The notes below the pieces were generated by a model. The model worked only from the letters and a program-made list of their open reading frames with translations. It did no database searches and was not told where the DNA came from. This document shows, piece after piece, positions 44,726 to 54,256 of a stretch of 64,000 nt of DNA (the stretch's first letter is position 1; every line of letters begins with the position of its first letter). Source of the stretch: Massilia sp. Root351 (GTDB taxonomy: Bacteria > Pseudomonadota > Gammaproteobacteria > Burkholderiales > Burkholderiaceae_D); the NCBI RefSeq assembly GCF_001425045.1, contig NZ_LMDJ01000004.1:124322-188321 (forward strand), read 5' to 3'. Position numbers and translations under genes: made by a program.

Positions 44726-45460
44726 ATGAGTATAGACTCTCCCGTCAGCCGTGTGCAGCGCGTGCGCCACGAGCTCAAGATCCGCCAGGCCGAGGTGGTC
44801 AGCGTGCGCAGCATCGGCAGCCATTTCCGCGCCATCACCTTCGGCGGCCCCGCACTACAGGATTTCCACAGCGCGTCCTTCGACGACCATGTCAAATTCA
44901 TTCTCGGCGACGGCCCGGACGCCGCCAAGCGCGACTACACGCCGCGCAGCTTCGACCCGGTGGCGGGCGAGCTGGTGATCGAGTTCGCGCTGCACGGCGA
45001 CGGCCCGTGCGCGGCGTGGGCGGCGCAAGCCGCGCCTGGCCAGCAGGTCATAATCGGCGGGCCGCGCGGTTCGCTGATCATCCCGGTGGACTACGCATGG
45101 CATTTGCTGGTAGGCGACGAAACCGGCTTGCCCGCGATCGCGCGGCGCCTGGAAGAGTTGCCGCGCGGCGCGCGCGCCACGGTCATCGTGAAGGTCGAGG
45201 ATGCGGCCGACCGCCGCGCGTTCGCCGGCGAAGCGGCGCCCGACGTGCGCTGGGTCGACAGCGACGCCCAATTACTGGCCGCCGTGCAGGCGTGGCCGCT
45301 GCCGGCCGGCGACGGCTACGCCTGGTGCGCGGGCGAGGCGGCCACCATGGCGGCCGTACGGCACGAGCTGGTGGGCGTCAAGGGCCTGGGCAAGCACGCC
45401 ATCCGCGCCGCGGCGTACTGGAAGCGCGGCGGCTGCGGCTATCACGACAACCTGGAATAG
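44726..45460 (+). CDS. Siderophore-interacting protein (ferric-siderophore reductase)
   Basis: A 244-residue flavin reductase of the SIP (ViuB/YqjH) family, which releases iron from ferric siderophores with NAD(P)H. FAD-binding RDYTPRSFDP, IEFALHGDGPCAAWAAQA, GPRGSLIIP, and the C-terminal AYWKRGGCGYHDN are conserved. Iron release from imported siderophores is the established role for the family. The ATG at 44726 is used. Divergent from MarR, which resembles the YqjI-YqjH arrangement in E. coli, although the regulator there is of another family. Confidence 0.88.
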   Translation: MSIDSPVSRVQRVRHELKIRQAEVVSVRSIGSHFRAITFGGPALQDFHSASFDDHVKFILGDGPDAAKRDYTPRSFDPVAGELVIEFALHGDGPCAAWAAQAAPGQQVIIGGPRGSLIIPVDYAWHLLVGDETGLPAIARRLEELPRGARATVIVKVEDAADRRAFAGEAAPDVRWVDSDAQLLAAVQAWPLPAGDGYAWCAGEAATMAAVRHELVGVKGLGKHAIRAAAYWKRGGCGYHDNLE

Positions 45461-46683
45461 GCCGGGCAGGCTTGCGGGCTGCTGCGCAGGGTCAGCGCCC
45501 AGAACAGCAGCGCCGCCAGGCTCACGCCGGCGCCCAGCGCGCACACGCCCAGCCAGCCGGCCGACGCGTACACGCGCGTGGAAGCCAGCGCGCCCAGCCC
45601 GCTGCCGGCGGCGTAGAACATCATGTAGCAGGCCACCACGCGGCTGTGCGCTTGCGGGTGGCGGCTGAAGATCATGCTCTGGTTGGTCACGTGGATGGCT
45701 TGTCCCGCCAGGTCGAGCACCATGATGCCGGCCACCAGCGCCCACAGCGACTGTCCGGTAAATGCCAGCGGCAGCCAGGCGGCCGCCAGCAAGGCCAGCG
45801 CCGCGCCGCTGGTGCGCTGGCCAAGGCCGCGATCGGCCAGGCTGCCGGTGCGCGCGGCAGCCAGCGCGCCCAGCACGCCAACCAGCCCGAAGGCGCCGAT
45901 GGCCGTGTGCGACAGCGCATGCGGCGGGGCGCTCAGCGGCAGCACCAGCGCGGTCCAGAAGATGCTGAGCGCGCCGAACATCAGCATGGCGATCATGCCG
46001 CGCACCTGCAGCGTGCGGTCGGTAAGCAGCATGGCCAGCATGGAGCGCAGCAGTTGCAGATAGCGCGGCGCCATGCCGCCTGCCGGGCCGGCTTCGCCGG
46101 GCGATGGCGGGGCGGCCGCCGCTGCGGTCTGCAGGGGCAGGGCGCGCCACAGGATGGCCCCGAGCAGCAGCGCCAGCAGGGCCGAACCGCAGTAGACCGC
46201 GCGCCAGCCGGCCAGGTCGGCCAGCAGGCCGGCCACGGTGCGCGCGCTCAGCAGTCCGATCAGCACGCCGGCCTGCACGGTGCCAACGATGCGCCCGCGT
46301 TTCGCAGGCGCGGCGGTGGCGGCAGCGTAGGCGATCAGGCCCTGCGTCATCGCGGTGCCCAGCAGGCCCACGGCCAGCATGCCGCACAGCAACAGCGGTG
46401 TGGCCGGCGCCAGGCCCACGGCCAGCAGGGCCGCGCTCAGCAGGCCCAATTGCACCAGCATCAGGCGGCGCCGGTCCAGCAAATCCCCCAAGGGCACGAC
46501 AAACAGCAGCGCCAGCGCGGATCCCAGCTGGGTGGCCGCGATCACCATGCCCAGCGCGGCATGCGCGATGCCGAATTCAAGCGCCAGCGCGTCCAGCAGC
46601 GGCTGCGCGTAGTAGACATTGGCGACGCTGACGCCGCAGGAAACAGCGAGCAGCAGCGTCATCAGCCGCGAACAAGTGGGCAT
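45442..46683 (-). CDS. MFS transporter (probable drug/metabolite exporter)
   Basis: A 413-residue, 12-helix major facilitator protein. First helix SVANVYYAQPLLDALALEFG is typical of the YbjJ/AraJ-like drug exporters; the loop between helices 2 and 3 reads GDLLDRRRLML. A cytoplasmic central loop rich in Ala/Pro separates the halves. ATG at 46683 follows GGAG. The last 19 nt overlap the SIP gene on the other strand. It is divergent from the HxlR regulator, its likely repressor. Confidence 0.88.
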   Translation of the reverse strand: MPTCSRLMTLLLAVSCGVSVANVYYAQPLLDALALEFGIAHAALGMVIAATQLGSALALLFVVPLGDLLDRRRLMLVQLGLLSAALLAVGLAPATPLLLCGMLAVGLLGTAMTQGLIAYAAATAAPAKRGRIVGTVQAGVLIGLLSARTVAGLLADLAGWRAVYCGSALLALLLGAILWRALPLQTAAAAAPPSPGEAGPAGGMAPRYLQLLRSMLAMLLTDRTLQVRGMIAMLMFGALSIFWTALVLPLSAPPHALSHTAIGAFGLVGVLGALAAARTGSLADRGLGQRTSGAALALLAAAWLPLAFTGQSLWALVAGIMVLDLAGQAIHVTNQSMIFSRHPQAHSRVVACYMMFYAAGSGLGALASTRVYASAGWLGVCALGAGVSLAALLFWALTLRSSPQACPAYSRLS

Positions 46684-46693
46684 GGGTTTCTCC

Positions 46694-46720
46694 AAACTGG
46701 TTTCAAATTAAAACTAGTTT
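46694..46720. promoter_or_regulatory. Two AAACY-RGTTT palindromes between MFS and HxlR genes
   Basis: AAACTGGTTT (46694-46703) and the perfect palindrome AAACTAGTTT (46711-46720), 17 bp apart centre to centre. The first is 11 bp from the MFS start. Likely binding sites for the HxlR-type repressor. Confidence 0.6.
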
Positions 46721-46786
46721 CGAGTGTAAGCAATCCAGTATTAAAATGCAACCACATTAAGCCGTGGAAAATCAGGAGAGCAAGAG

Positions 46787-47248
46787 ATGGCCAAGCGGAA
46801 AACGCTGAAACAGGACGCATGCCCGGTGGCGCGCGGACTGGATGTGGTGGGCGACCTGTGGTCGCTGCTGATCGTGCGCGACGCGTTCGACGGCGTGCGC
46901 CGTTTCAGCGCGTTCCAGAAGAACCTGGGCGTGGCCCGCAACATCCTGTCGGACCGGCTGCACAAGCTGGTCGGGCACGGCATCCTGGCGGTGTCGCCGG
47001 CCTCGGACGGCACGGCGTATGGCGAATACGTGCTGACCGCCAAGGGCCAGGCCCTGTTCCCGCTGCTGGTCAGTCTGCGCCAATGGAGCGAGCAGTTCCT
47101 GTACCGCGCGGGCGAGCCACATTCCACGCTGGTGCGCCAGGATACCGGCCAGCCGGTGCCGAAGCTGCGCCTGGTGGATGACACGGGCCGCGCGCTGGCG
47201 CCGGCCGATACCGTGGTGCGCAAGCTGCCGTCCGGGGAGGCTGCATGA
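46787..47248 (+). CDS. HxlR-family transcriptional regulator
   Basis: A 153-residue winged-helix regulator of the HxlR group: CPVARGLDVVGDLWSLLIVR at the N terminus (with the conserved, possibly redox-sensing Cys), recognition helix LGVARNILSDRLHKLV, and YVLTAKGQALFPLL. Divergent from the MFS exporter with paired operators between. Its stop overlaps the next start by four bases (ATGA), so the downstream exported protein is part of the same unit. Confidence 0.9.
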   Translation: MAKRKTLKQDACPVARGLDVVGDLWSLLIVRDAFDGVRRFSAFQKNLGVARNILSDRLHKLVGHGILAVSPASDGTAYGEYVLTAKGQALFPLLVSLRQWSEQFLYRAGEPHSTLVRQDTGQPVPKLRLVDDTGRALAPADTVVRKLPSGEAA

Positions 47249-48156
47249 AACCGGCATCCATTCTGTGCTGCGCCGTGTTGACCCACTGCGCCACTGCCGC
47301 CGCTGTCACGGCAGCGTTCGATTACCGCATCGGCGCCACCGGTTTTACCGAAGATGAGCACGGCATGCTGATCCACGCGCACGAGCCGCTCAAGCTGGAA
47401 GTGCGGCCCGGCGGCCGGGTCTGGCCGCCGCTGGTGGTCGACGACGGCGGCCGCATCTACGCGGGCGGGACCGTGATCGACGCGCTCAGCGGCCGCGTGC
47501 TGCAAACGGCCGGCAAGGGCGTGATCGCGCTGCCTTATGGCGTGCAGGTGGCGCCGGAGGCGGGCGGATTCCGTTTCCGCCGCAGCGCCGCACCGGGGCG
47601 CGACTGCCTGCTGCCGCTGCGCAAGCTCAACGCGGGCGGCGGCAAGCCGGCGCTGCAGGCCATGAAGGACGCCAACGTGGCGTTCGCGTCGTCGCCGCGT
47701 GGCGTGGTGGGCCTGGCCACGCACTTCGGCGCCGACGGCAAGGTCTCCGGCTACACCGCCAGCCTGATCGACGCCGCGTCCTGCAAGGTGGCGCACAGCA
47801 CGCCGCTGGGCAACCCGGATCTGCTGGTGGAGCTGGCGGCATCCAAGTCGGGCGGCTGGTGGATCACCGGCTCGGTCGAGCAGACGCTGCTGCGCTCGGC
47901 CGACGGCCGCAGCTGGCGCAAGGTGCCGCTGCCGGCGCAGCTGTCCTCGCTGGTGAGCAGCTATGCGGTCAACGACAGGGAAATCTGGCTGGCCGCCGCG
48001 CAGGCCGGGGACGGCGACGACAAACCCTATATGCTGACCTACTCCGGCGACGGCGGCGCCAGCTGGGCCAGCCTGCGGCGCGACGATCCCTTGCTGGGCC
48101 GGTTGCCGCCGGCGTGGCTGGAGGGCCAGCGCCGGCGCGCAAGCGGCGGCGACTAG
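47245..48156 (+). CDS. Exported protein with BNR/Asp-box-like repeats, unknown function
   Basis: A 303-residue protein with a signal peptide (residues 1-23). The body alternates short beta strands, with Asp-box-type repeats RSADGRSWRKV and SGDGGASWASL near the C terminus and a third degenerate one, so a beta-propeller is likely. Two cysteines (DCLLPL and SCKVAH) may form a disulfide. Overlaps the HxlR stop. Function not known. Confidence 0.75.
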   Translation: MKPASILCCAVLTHCATAAAVTAAFDYRIGATGFTEDEHGMLIHAHEPLKLEVRPGGRVWPPLVVDDGGRIYAGGTVIDALSGRVLQTAGKGVIALPYGVQVAPEAGGFRFRRSAAPGRDCLLPLRKLNAGGGKPALQAMKDANVAFASSPRGVVGLATHFGADGKVSGYTASLIDAASCKVAHSTPLGNPDLLVELAASKSGGWWITGSVEQTLLRSADGRSWRKVPLPAQLSSLVSSYAVNDREIWLAAAQAGDGDDKPYMLTYSGDGGASWASLRRDDPLLGRLPPAWLEGQRRRASGGD

Positions 48157-48220
48157 CAAGCGCCGTCTTTTGCGGCGTTTGAGTAATCTGCGGTTGAGAC
48201 GGTTCTTTTTCGGGTGGATC

Positions 48221-49051
48221 ATGGACGATCAGCAGATGCGGCAGACGGACGGCACGGCGGAGAGGTCGACGGGCGCGGCAGGCGGGACCGATCCGGCGCA
48301 GGCCGCCGGGCCGGCCGGCCTGGCGGGAATGGCTGGCCTGGCGGGGCTGGCGGGCGGCGCAGCCGACGCGCGCCGGGCCCGGTTGAGGACGCTGGGCTTG
48401 TGGTGCGCGCTGGTGCTGGCGGCGGTGGCGCTGGCTGGCGCCAGCTCGCTGATGTGGCGCAGCTTGCAGGCGGACCAGGCGATTGCCTTGGTGGCGCGCT
48501 CCGCCATGCCGGCGCGGGCCGAGCCGGCGCTGGCGCCGCTGCCGGAAGTGGCAAGCGCGCAGGACGTGGCGGTCGCGCTCGCCGCGCCCGCGCCGCAAGC
48601 CGTGCCGCCAGGTGAGCCTGCACGCCCCGCCTCGGCAACCGTTACTGGTGCCGCCACCGCCGCCACCGCTGCCACTGTTGCTATCGCCGCTGCCGGGCAG
48701 CCGGCCGCGGCTGCGCCGCAAGCAGGCGCCAGCCTTCCCGCTCCGCAGGCGCGGGCTGCGCTGGCCAGGCAGGGCAAGCAGGCGCAGCTTCCCGTCAAAC
48801 GCGCGGCGGTGCGGGCGAAAGGCGGGGCGGCTGGCAAGGCTGCGCCGTTGCGCCGCATCAAGGCCGCCGCACCGGCGCGCAAACCGGTGACGGCCGGCGT
48901 CCAGCGCAGGTTGGCACAGTGCAAGGAAAGGGCGGGAGACGCCGCCGCCGCGTGTTTTGCCCGCGCCTGCCGCAGCTACGCGCGCAACGCAGCGATCTGC
49001 CTCAACGACGAACCGGCACGCCGCCGCCAGCTGGCCGACCGGCGGCAGTAG
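48221..49051 (+). CDS. Ala/Pro-rich single-pass membrane protein, unknown function
   Basis: A 276-residue protein. A Gly/Ala-rich cytoplasmic N terminus with GLAGMAGLAGLAGG repeats, one membrane helix (about 60-80, LWCALVLAAVALAGASSLMW), a long low-complexity Ala/Pro spacer (about 100-220) that becomes Lys/Arg-rich, and a small Cys-containing C-terminal domain (CKERAGDAAAACFARACR). The gene at 49804 has the same layout. The order suggests an inner-membrane anchor with an extended periplasmic tail, but no function can be assigned. A hairpin at 48160-48180 lies upstream. Confidence 0.65.
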   Translation: MDDQQMRQTDGTAERSTGAAGGTDPAQAAGPAGLAGMAGLAGLAGGAADARRARLRTLGLWCALVLAAVALAGASSLMWRSLQADQAIALVARSAMPARAEPALAPLPEVASAQDVAVALAAPAPQAVPPGEPARPASATVTGAATAATAATVAIAAAGQPAAAAPQAGASLPAPQARAALARQGKQAQLPVKRAAVRAKGGAAGKAAPLRRIKAAAPARKPVTAGVQRRLAQCKERAGDAAAACFARACRSYARNAAICLNDEPARRRQLADRRQ

Positions 49052-49066
49052 GCGATGGCTGGTGTT

Positions 49067-49696
49067 TTACCGGGCCGCTTCGGCAGCGCTCACGTCGTGC
49101 ATTGCCACCACCAAGTCGGCAACGGTCAGCAGCGGCTTGAGCGGGAAACCATCCTCCAGGGCCACCAGCAGGCGGTCGGATGGCTGCTCGGGGCGCGCGG
49201 GCAGGAAAGCGAACTGGGGAAAGCGGGTCTCGCCGTGCCGCGCGATGTCGTGCAGGGTACGCGGCGCCGCGCGCAGCAAGCCGTTGCGCACATGGCGCTG
49301 GCGTTCCTCGCTGCGTTCCTTGAGTAGCGTGCTCAGGCGCGTTACTTCCTTGCGCAGGCGCTCCGCTTCGGCATGCTGGCGCTGCAGTTCCGCATCGCTC
49401 AGTTCTTCTTCCCATTGCGACAGTTTGAGCTGGCCGCGCTTGTGCAGGGCTTGCCGCTGCAAATCGATGTCGAGCGAGCTCAGGTGCTGCTGGTGGCTTT
49501 CCAGGTCTTGCACTTCCCGGGTGTCGCCGCTGGCGCGCAGCCATTTGTCGCCGAAGTCGAACACCAGGCCGTCATAGTAGAAGTACATCGGCAGCGGGTG
49601 CGGCGAGGACATCAGCAGCACCTGCTGTGCAGTCATGTTCCAGCGCTCGGCCAGTTCAGTCAGGGTGAGGGTGGTTTGCGGGGCATATAAGTTCAT
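49067..49696 (-). CDS. Cytoplasmic coiled-coil protein, unknown function
   Basis: A 209-residue protein. The N-terminal TLTELAERWNMTAQQVLLM looks like a small helix-turn-helix, followed by MYFYYDGLVFDFGDKW. A coiled coil (about 85-145) with repeated Glu/Arg/Leu heptads comes next, then a C-terminal segment. No signal or membrane helix. I do not recognise the family. It is convergent with the previous gene, and the ATG at 49696 is the first sensible start. Confidence 0.65.
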   Translation of the reverse strand: MNLYAPQTTLTLTELAERWNMTAQQVLLMSSPHPLPMYFYYDGLVFDFGDKWLRASGDTREVQDLESHQQHLSSLDIDLQRQALHKRGQLKLSQWEEELSDAELQRQHAEAERLRKEVTRLSTLLKERSEERQRHVRNGLLRAAPRTLHDIARHGETRFPQFAFLPARPEQPSDRLLVALEDGFPLKPLLTVADLVVAMHDVSAAEAAR

Positions 49697-49803
49697 GCGC
49701 GCAGTATACGGGCATTTGCGGCGATCCGCCCGGATCACGGCGAGCCAGGTGTGGTAGAGTCCTGTTCGCTTTTTTCTTGCTACCTCCGGACTATTTCACA
49801 CCT

Positions 49804-50730
49804 ATGAAGATGCAGACTACGCCGCGCCTCGAGCCCACCTTCGGCGACGCGCCGCCCGTGGCTGCGGCGCCCGAAGCCGCCGAACCTGTCTGGCTTGAGG
49901 CCGGCGAATCCCATACCGAGCCGCAGATGGCGCCGCCCGCCGGCGCCGCCGCTGCGCCTGCGGCCGCCGATGCCGCTCCCGCCGCCGCAAGCGCCGCTGC
50001 GGCGCGCCGTGCGCTGCCGGTGAAGACGATGGCATTGGGCGGCGCCGCCGCCGCTGGCCTGATCGCGGCGATCGTGTGGATCGGCAACACGGCGCAAGAG
50101 CAGCGCCACCGGCCGCCCGAACCGAAGGCCTTGGCGGCGCCTGCGGGCATGAGCGCCAAGGCATTGCCGGCGCCCGAAGTGCAAGCCATTGCTGCGCCCC
50201 GGGAGGTACCGTCGGCCTTCGTGGCGCCGTCCGAACCGCAGCATCCCGTGCCGGCGCCGCCGATGCCGGCCGGCGCCGGGGCAGCCGTGCCTGCCGCTGC
50301 GCCCGCAGCCATGCCGGCCGCCGCACACGGCACGACCGCCAGCGGCACTATCACCGCCGCCGGGGGCGTCGCGGCCGCCGCCACTGCCTTCGCGGGTCCG
50401 GCCGCCGCCCCGGCCCGTGCTGCTGCGCCGCCGGTCCGCACCGTCGCTCCCGTCCAGCTGCCGGCGGCGCCGGCGCCTGCCCAGCCGAAAGCTGTTGCCC
50501 GGGCGGCGGCCAAGGCCGCAACCGCCAAGCAGGCGAAGCCGCCCGCCAAGGCAGCCAAGGCAACCAAGACCGCCAAGGCCGGCGCCGTGCGCGAACCACG
50601 CAAACAGGCAGCGGCCAAACCGGTGCGCAAGGTGGCGCCGGCCGCCAAGCCGCGTTGCGAAGCGGCCAACCGCAACACGGCGCGCTGCCGCGCCATCAGC
50701 AAGGCGGCCAAGAGCAGCCAGGCAAAGTAG
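49804..50730 (+). CDS. Ala/Pro/Lys-rich single-pass membrane protein, unknown function
   Basis: A 308-residue low-complexity protein with the same layout as the gene at 48221. N-terminal cytoplasmic region, one membrane helix (about 77-98, TMALGGAAAAGLIAAIVWIG), a long Ala/Pro spacer, a Lys/Ala-rich stretch (about 225-285), and a short C terminus with two cysteines (RCEAANRNTARCRAISK). GTG-rich shadow frames make the start less certain; the ATG at 49804 is used. Function unknown. Confidence 0.6.
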   Translation: MKMQTTPRLEPTFGDAPPVAAAPEAAEPVWLEAGESHTEPQMAPPAGAAAAPAAADAAPAAASAAAARRALPVKTMALGGAAAAGLIAAIVWIGNTAQEQRHRPPEPKALAAPAGMSAKALPAPEVQAIAAPREVPSAFVAPSEPQHPVPAPPMPAGAGAAVPAAAPAAMPAAAHGTTASGTITAAGGVAAAATAFAGPAAAPARAAAPPVRTVAPVQLPAAPAPAQPKAVARAAAKAATAKQAKPPAKAAKATKTAKAGAVREPRKQAAAKPVRKVAPAAKPRCEAANRNTARCRAISKAAKSSQAK

Positions 50731-50742
50731 CCGGGTAAGGGG

Positions 50743-51057
50743 TCAGGCCCCGCGCCTGGCGTGGCGGCGGCTTGCCAGCCAGTCCGCGCCGCCGTTGTCG
50801 AGGGCGGCGGCAATGACTGCGGGCGGCAGGCTGTACACCGTGGCCCAGGTGGCGCGGCCGTCGCCGGTGTTGGCGGGAAAGCTGCTGGCCTCGATCGGCC
50901 AGTGATACTTGCGCTTGAGCGCCTTGATGATGGCCGCCAGCGAGGTGCGGCCCTGCAATGGTTCGGCGCCGGTCTGGTCGCTGTTCGACAACAGCACCGC
51001 CAGCACGGCCGCCCGCGCACTCAGCGGACCGGGGAATTTGGGAGTTTTACTTGCCAT
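50743..51057 (-). CDS. Small protein with possible winged-helix fold
   Basis: A 104-residue protein. LLSNSDQTGAEPLQGRTSLA and AIIKALKRKYHWPIEA resemble the HTH_39-type winged helix in which an HTH is followed by a wing (ATWATVYSLPPAV). Weak ribosome-binding site; the ATG at 51057 is preferred over earlier ones because the extra residues look unstructured. Function unknown. The hairpin GGGGTCAGGCCCC (50739-50751) overlaps its 3' end. Confidence 0.55.
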   Translation of the reverse strand: MASKTPKFPGPLSARAAVLAVLLSNSDQTGAEPLQGRTSLAAIIKALKRKYHWPIEASSFPANTGDGRATWATVYSLPPAVIAAALDNGGADWLASRRHARRGA

Positions 51058-51151
51058 GAGAGCATTGTAGCCTGAAGCATACGTCCTACGAAGATTCGGC
51101 AAAAGCGGCTGTTTGACGATATCATGACGGATTGCGTACGCTGGAGGCGCC

Positions 51152-52051
51152 ATGAAATTGGCTCTGGTTTCATTCTATTTATTAGCAATCTTTCACATTC
51201 ATTTCCGGGGCAAGGTGCGCCTGCCGTTCATGCGCCAGCTGTTCGACCATTCGTCGTTCATGGCGCCGATCAATCTGTTCATGCATGTGTTTTCCAAGGT
51301 GCCGTCCAAGCCCTACCTGGCGCTGGACCAGTTCAAGGAACTAGAGCCGCTGCAGCAGAACTGGCAGATCATCCGCGCCGAGGCGGAGAACCTGCTGGCG
51401 CTGAAGAAGATCAAGGCTGCCGAGCAGAACAATGACGCCGGTTTCAATTCCTTCTTCAAGAACGGCTGGAAGCGCTTTTACCTGAAATGGTACGACGCCA
51501 GCCATCCGTCCGCCGAACAGCTGTGCCCGCAGACTTATGCGCTGCTGAAGGGCATTCCCAGCGTGAAGGCGGCCATGTTCGCCGAGCTGCCGCCGGGCGG
51601 CAAGCTGAACCCGCACCGCGACCCGTTTGCCGGCTCGCTGCGCTACCACCTGGGCCTGGCCACGCCGAACGACGACCGCTGCTTCATCGACGTGGACGGC
51701 GAACGCCACAGCTGGCGCGACGGCCAGGGCGTGATGTTCGACGAGACCTATATCCACTGGGCCATCAACGGCAGCGAGAGCGACCGCATCATCCTGTTCT
51801 GCGACGTCGAGCGCCCGATGCGCTACCGCTGGGCGCAGGCGGTCAACCGCTGGCTGGGCCGCACCATGATGACGGCCGCCGCCTCGCCCAACGAGCAGGG
51901 CGACCAGACCGGCCTGGTAAGCAAGCTGTTCAAGGTGTCCTATGTGGCCGGCCAGTACCGCCGCCGCTACAAGGCCTGGAACAAGACCGCCTACAAGGCC
52001 ACCAAGTTCGGCCTGATCATCGCGCTGGCCGCCGCCATCATCTTGCTGTAA
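51152..52051 (+). CDS. Aspartyl/asparaginyl beta-hydroxylase family, LpxO-like
   Basis: A 299-residue membrane-anchored Fe(II)/2-oxoglutarate dioxygenase. Hydrophobic N-terminal helix, then the jelly-roll core with iron ligands in LNPHRDPFAGS (HxD) and YIHWAINGSESDRIIL (distal His), and an arginine that would bind 2-oxoglutarate. C-terminal hydrophobic helix (LIIALAAAIILL). In Salmonella and relatives LpxO 2-hydroxylates a lipid A acyl chain on the inner-membrane cytoplasmic side; that role is likely but inferred. Confidence 0.82.
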   Translation: MKLALVSFYLLAIFHIHFRGKVRLPFMRQLFDHSSFMAPINLFMHVFSKVPSKPYLALDQFKELEPLQQNWQIIRAEAENLLALKKIKAAEQNNDAGFNSFFKNGWKRFYLKWYDASHPSAEQLCPQTYALLKGIPSVKAAMFAELPPGGKLNPHRDPFAGSLRYHLGLATPNDDRCFIDVDGERHSWRDGQGVMFDETYIHWAINGSESDRIILFCDVERPMRYRWAQAVNRWLGRTMMTAAASPNEQGDQTGLVSKLFKVSYVAGQYRRRYKAWNKTAYKATKFGLIIALAAAIILL

Positions 52052-52059
52052 TCGTTGGC

Positions 52060-52389
52060 CTACTTGCTGGCCGGCAGGCGCTGGCTGGCTTCTTCCCTGG
52101 TCAGTATCCACACGTTCAGGATCTGGCCGTCGCTATCTTCCTGGTAGTTCACCACCAGGTTCTCGCCGCGCAGGCTGGCCGGCATTTCTATCGTGTTTTC
52201 CTGGTTGAAGATGCGCGCCGCCGGCGACAGCGTGCGCGTCTTGCCGTCGATGATGATGGACGGGTGCCAGGCCGGCGTCATCTTGCCGCGCTTGGCGTTG
52301 GGCGGGAAGGGGCGGCCGTCCGCCATGGCCAGCAAAGGCAGCAGCAGTGGTACGGTCAATAGCAGGGTCAAGCTGCGGCGTCTCCACAT
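52060..52389 (-). CDS. Small exported protein, unknown function
   Basis: A 109-residue protein with a signal peptide (residues 1-23, ending AMADG). The mature part ([43 protein letters not shown]) looks like a small beta domain that I do not recognise as a named family; similar short exported proteins occur in related genera. It is convergent with the LpxO-like gene. Function unknown. Confidence 0.65.
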   Translation of the reverse strand: MWRRRSLTLLLTVPLLLPLLAMADGRPFPPNAKRGKMTPAWHPSIIIDGKTRTLSPAARIFNQENTIEMPASLRGENLVVNYQEDSDGQILNVWILTREEASQRLPASK

Positions 52390-52524
52390 GATGCGGGTCC
52401 GGTGGGGAAAACGCCAGCTTACCGCATCTCTGTTGTGCTGCGTAAATCCGTTGCGTGGCGCGCGGAGGCCGTGGCGCCATCGGACTATACTGGCTCTCCG
52501 GACGATGCGCTACAGGGAGATGCC

Positions 52525-54243
52525 ATGAAATGGTTTTACAACCTCAAGATCGCCACCAAACTGATCGTGTCTTTCGGCGCCGTGCAAGTGCTGGCGCTGA
52601 TACTGGGCTTGAACGCCATTGCGGCCATGGGCCGCATCAACCAGGCGTCGGATGCGCTGGCGCAGAACTGGATGCCCAGCGTGCAGGCCGTGATGTCGCT
52701 GCGCATCGACGTGGGCGATTTCCGCCGCTGGCAGTTGCTGCACATCCTGAGCAGCGAGCCAGGTTTTTACGACACCTACGAAAAACGCATGAGCGATACG
52801 CTGGCGGTGTTCCAGGCCGATAGCGAGCGCTATCAAAAACTCATTTCCAGCCCGCAGGAGAAAGCCCAGTACGATGCCTTCCTGAGCCAGTGGCAGCAAT
52901 TCGTCGGCGACAGCGGCAAGCTGGTGGACGCGTCGCGCAAGGGACTGAAAGACGAGGCGCGCGCGCTGGCCACCGGCGCCGGGGCGCAGACCATCACCAG
53001 CCTCAATGAACAGCTCAACAAGCTGGTCAAGCTCAACGTGGACGGCGGTAGCCAGGCCAGCGGTGCTGCCACCGCCACCTACGACCAGGCGCGCCTGGCC
53101 ATCGGCTTGCTGCTGCTGGCCACGGTGGTGCTGGGCATGCTGCTGGCGATGTGGGTGGCGCGCATCGTGGCGCGCCCGCTGCAGGAGGCCGTGACGGTGG
53201 CCAGGCAGGTGGCCGACGGCGACCTGACCAGGGAAATCGACGTCAAGAGCCGTTGCGAAACCGGGCAGCTGATGGCGGCGCTGAAGGACATGACGGCCAG
53301 CCTGCAAGCGCTGGTGGCGCAAGTGCGCAGCGGCACCGACACCATCGCCACCGCGTCCAGCCAGATCGCGTCCGGCAACCAGGACTTGTCCTCGCGCACC
53401 GAGCAGCAGGCCAGCTCGCTGGAAGAGACCGCCTCGTCGATGGAAGAGCTCACCTCCACCGTCAAGCAGAACGCGGACAACGCGCGCCAGGCCAACCAGC
53501 TGGCGCAGTCGGCCTCCGGCATCGCCGTCAAGGGCGGCGACGTGGTGGGGCAGGTGGTGGGCACCATGGCGTCGATCAATGAATCGTCGCGCAAGATCGT
53601 CGACATCATCGCGGTGATCGACGGCATCGCCTTCCAGACCAACATCCTGGCATTGAACGCCGCCGTGGAAGCGGCGCGCGCGGGCGAGCAGGGCCGCGGC
53701 TTTGCCGTGGTGGCAAGCGAGGTGCGCAACCTGGCGCAGCGCTCGGCGGCGGCGGCCAAGGACATCAAGACCCTGATCGGCGATTCGGTGGAGAAGGTGG
53801 ACGCCGGCTCGCGCCTGGTGGACCAGGCTGGCGCGACGATGGATGAAATCGTGGCCAGCATTGCGCGCGTGACGGACATCATGACCGAGATCACGGCGGC
53901 CAGCCAGGAGCAGAGCAGCGGCATCGAGCAGGTCAACACCGCCATCGTGCAGATGGACCAGGTAACGCAGCAGAACGCGGCGCTGGTGGAGCAGGCCGCC
54001 GCCGCGGCGGAGGCCATGATGGACCAGGCGGCGCACTTGAGCCAGGTGGTCAGCGTCTTCAAGCTGAACGCGTCGGCCATGGCCGGCGCCGGCGCGCCGC
54101 CGGCGCGCAAGGCGCACGCGGCGCCGGCGCCAGCCGTCAAGGCGGCCCCGGCCAAGGCCTTGCCGCCGGCGCGCGCGGCCGGCAAGCCGCAAGCCGCGCG
54201 CCTGGCGGCCAGGCCGGCGGCGGACGAATGGGAAGAGTTCTAG
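52525..54243 (+). CDS. Methyl-accepting chemotaxis protein
   Basis: A 572-residue chemoreceptor. Short cytoplasmic start, TM1 (about 10-32), periplasmic four-helix-bundle sensor (about 35-195, [20 protein letters not shown]), TM2 (about 193-214), HAMP (about 215-265) and the signalling domain with hairpin tip region [20 protein letters not shown] and [20 protein letters not shown]. The C terminus, after an Ala/Pro linker, ends DEWEEF, close to the NWETF-type CheR/CheB docking pentapeptide. CAGGGAGA precedes the ATG. Confidence 0.93.
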   Translation: MKWFYNLKIATKLIVSFGAVQVLALILGLNAIAAMGRINQASDALAQNWMPSVQAVMSLRIDVGDFRRWQLLHILSSEPGFYDTYEKRMSDTLAVFQADSERYQKLISSPQEKAQYDAFLSQWQQFVGDSGKLVDASRKGLKDEARALATGAGAQTITSLNEQLNKLVKLNVDGGSQASGAATATYDQARLAIGLLLLATVVLGMLLAMWVARIVARPLQEAVTVARQVADGDLTREIDVKSRCETGQLMAALKDMTASLQALVAQVRSGTDTIATASSQIASGNQDLSSRTEQQASSLEETASSMEELTSTVKQNADNARQANQLAQSASGIAVKGGDVVGQVVGTMASINESSRKIVDIIAVIDGIAFQTNILALNAAVEAARAGEQGRGFAVVASEVRNLAQRSAAAAKDIKTLIGDSVEKVDAGSRLVDQAGATMDEIVASIARVTDIMTEITAASQEQSSGIEQVNTAIVQMDQVTQQNAALVEQAAAAAEAMMDQAAHLSQVVSVFKLNASAMAGAGAPPARKAHAAPAPAVKAAPAKALPPARAAGKPQAARLAARPAADEWEEF

Positions 54244-54256
54244 CCGGCCAGCGCCG

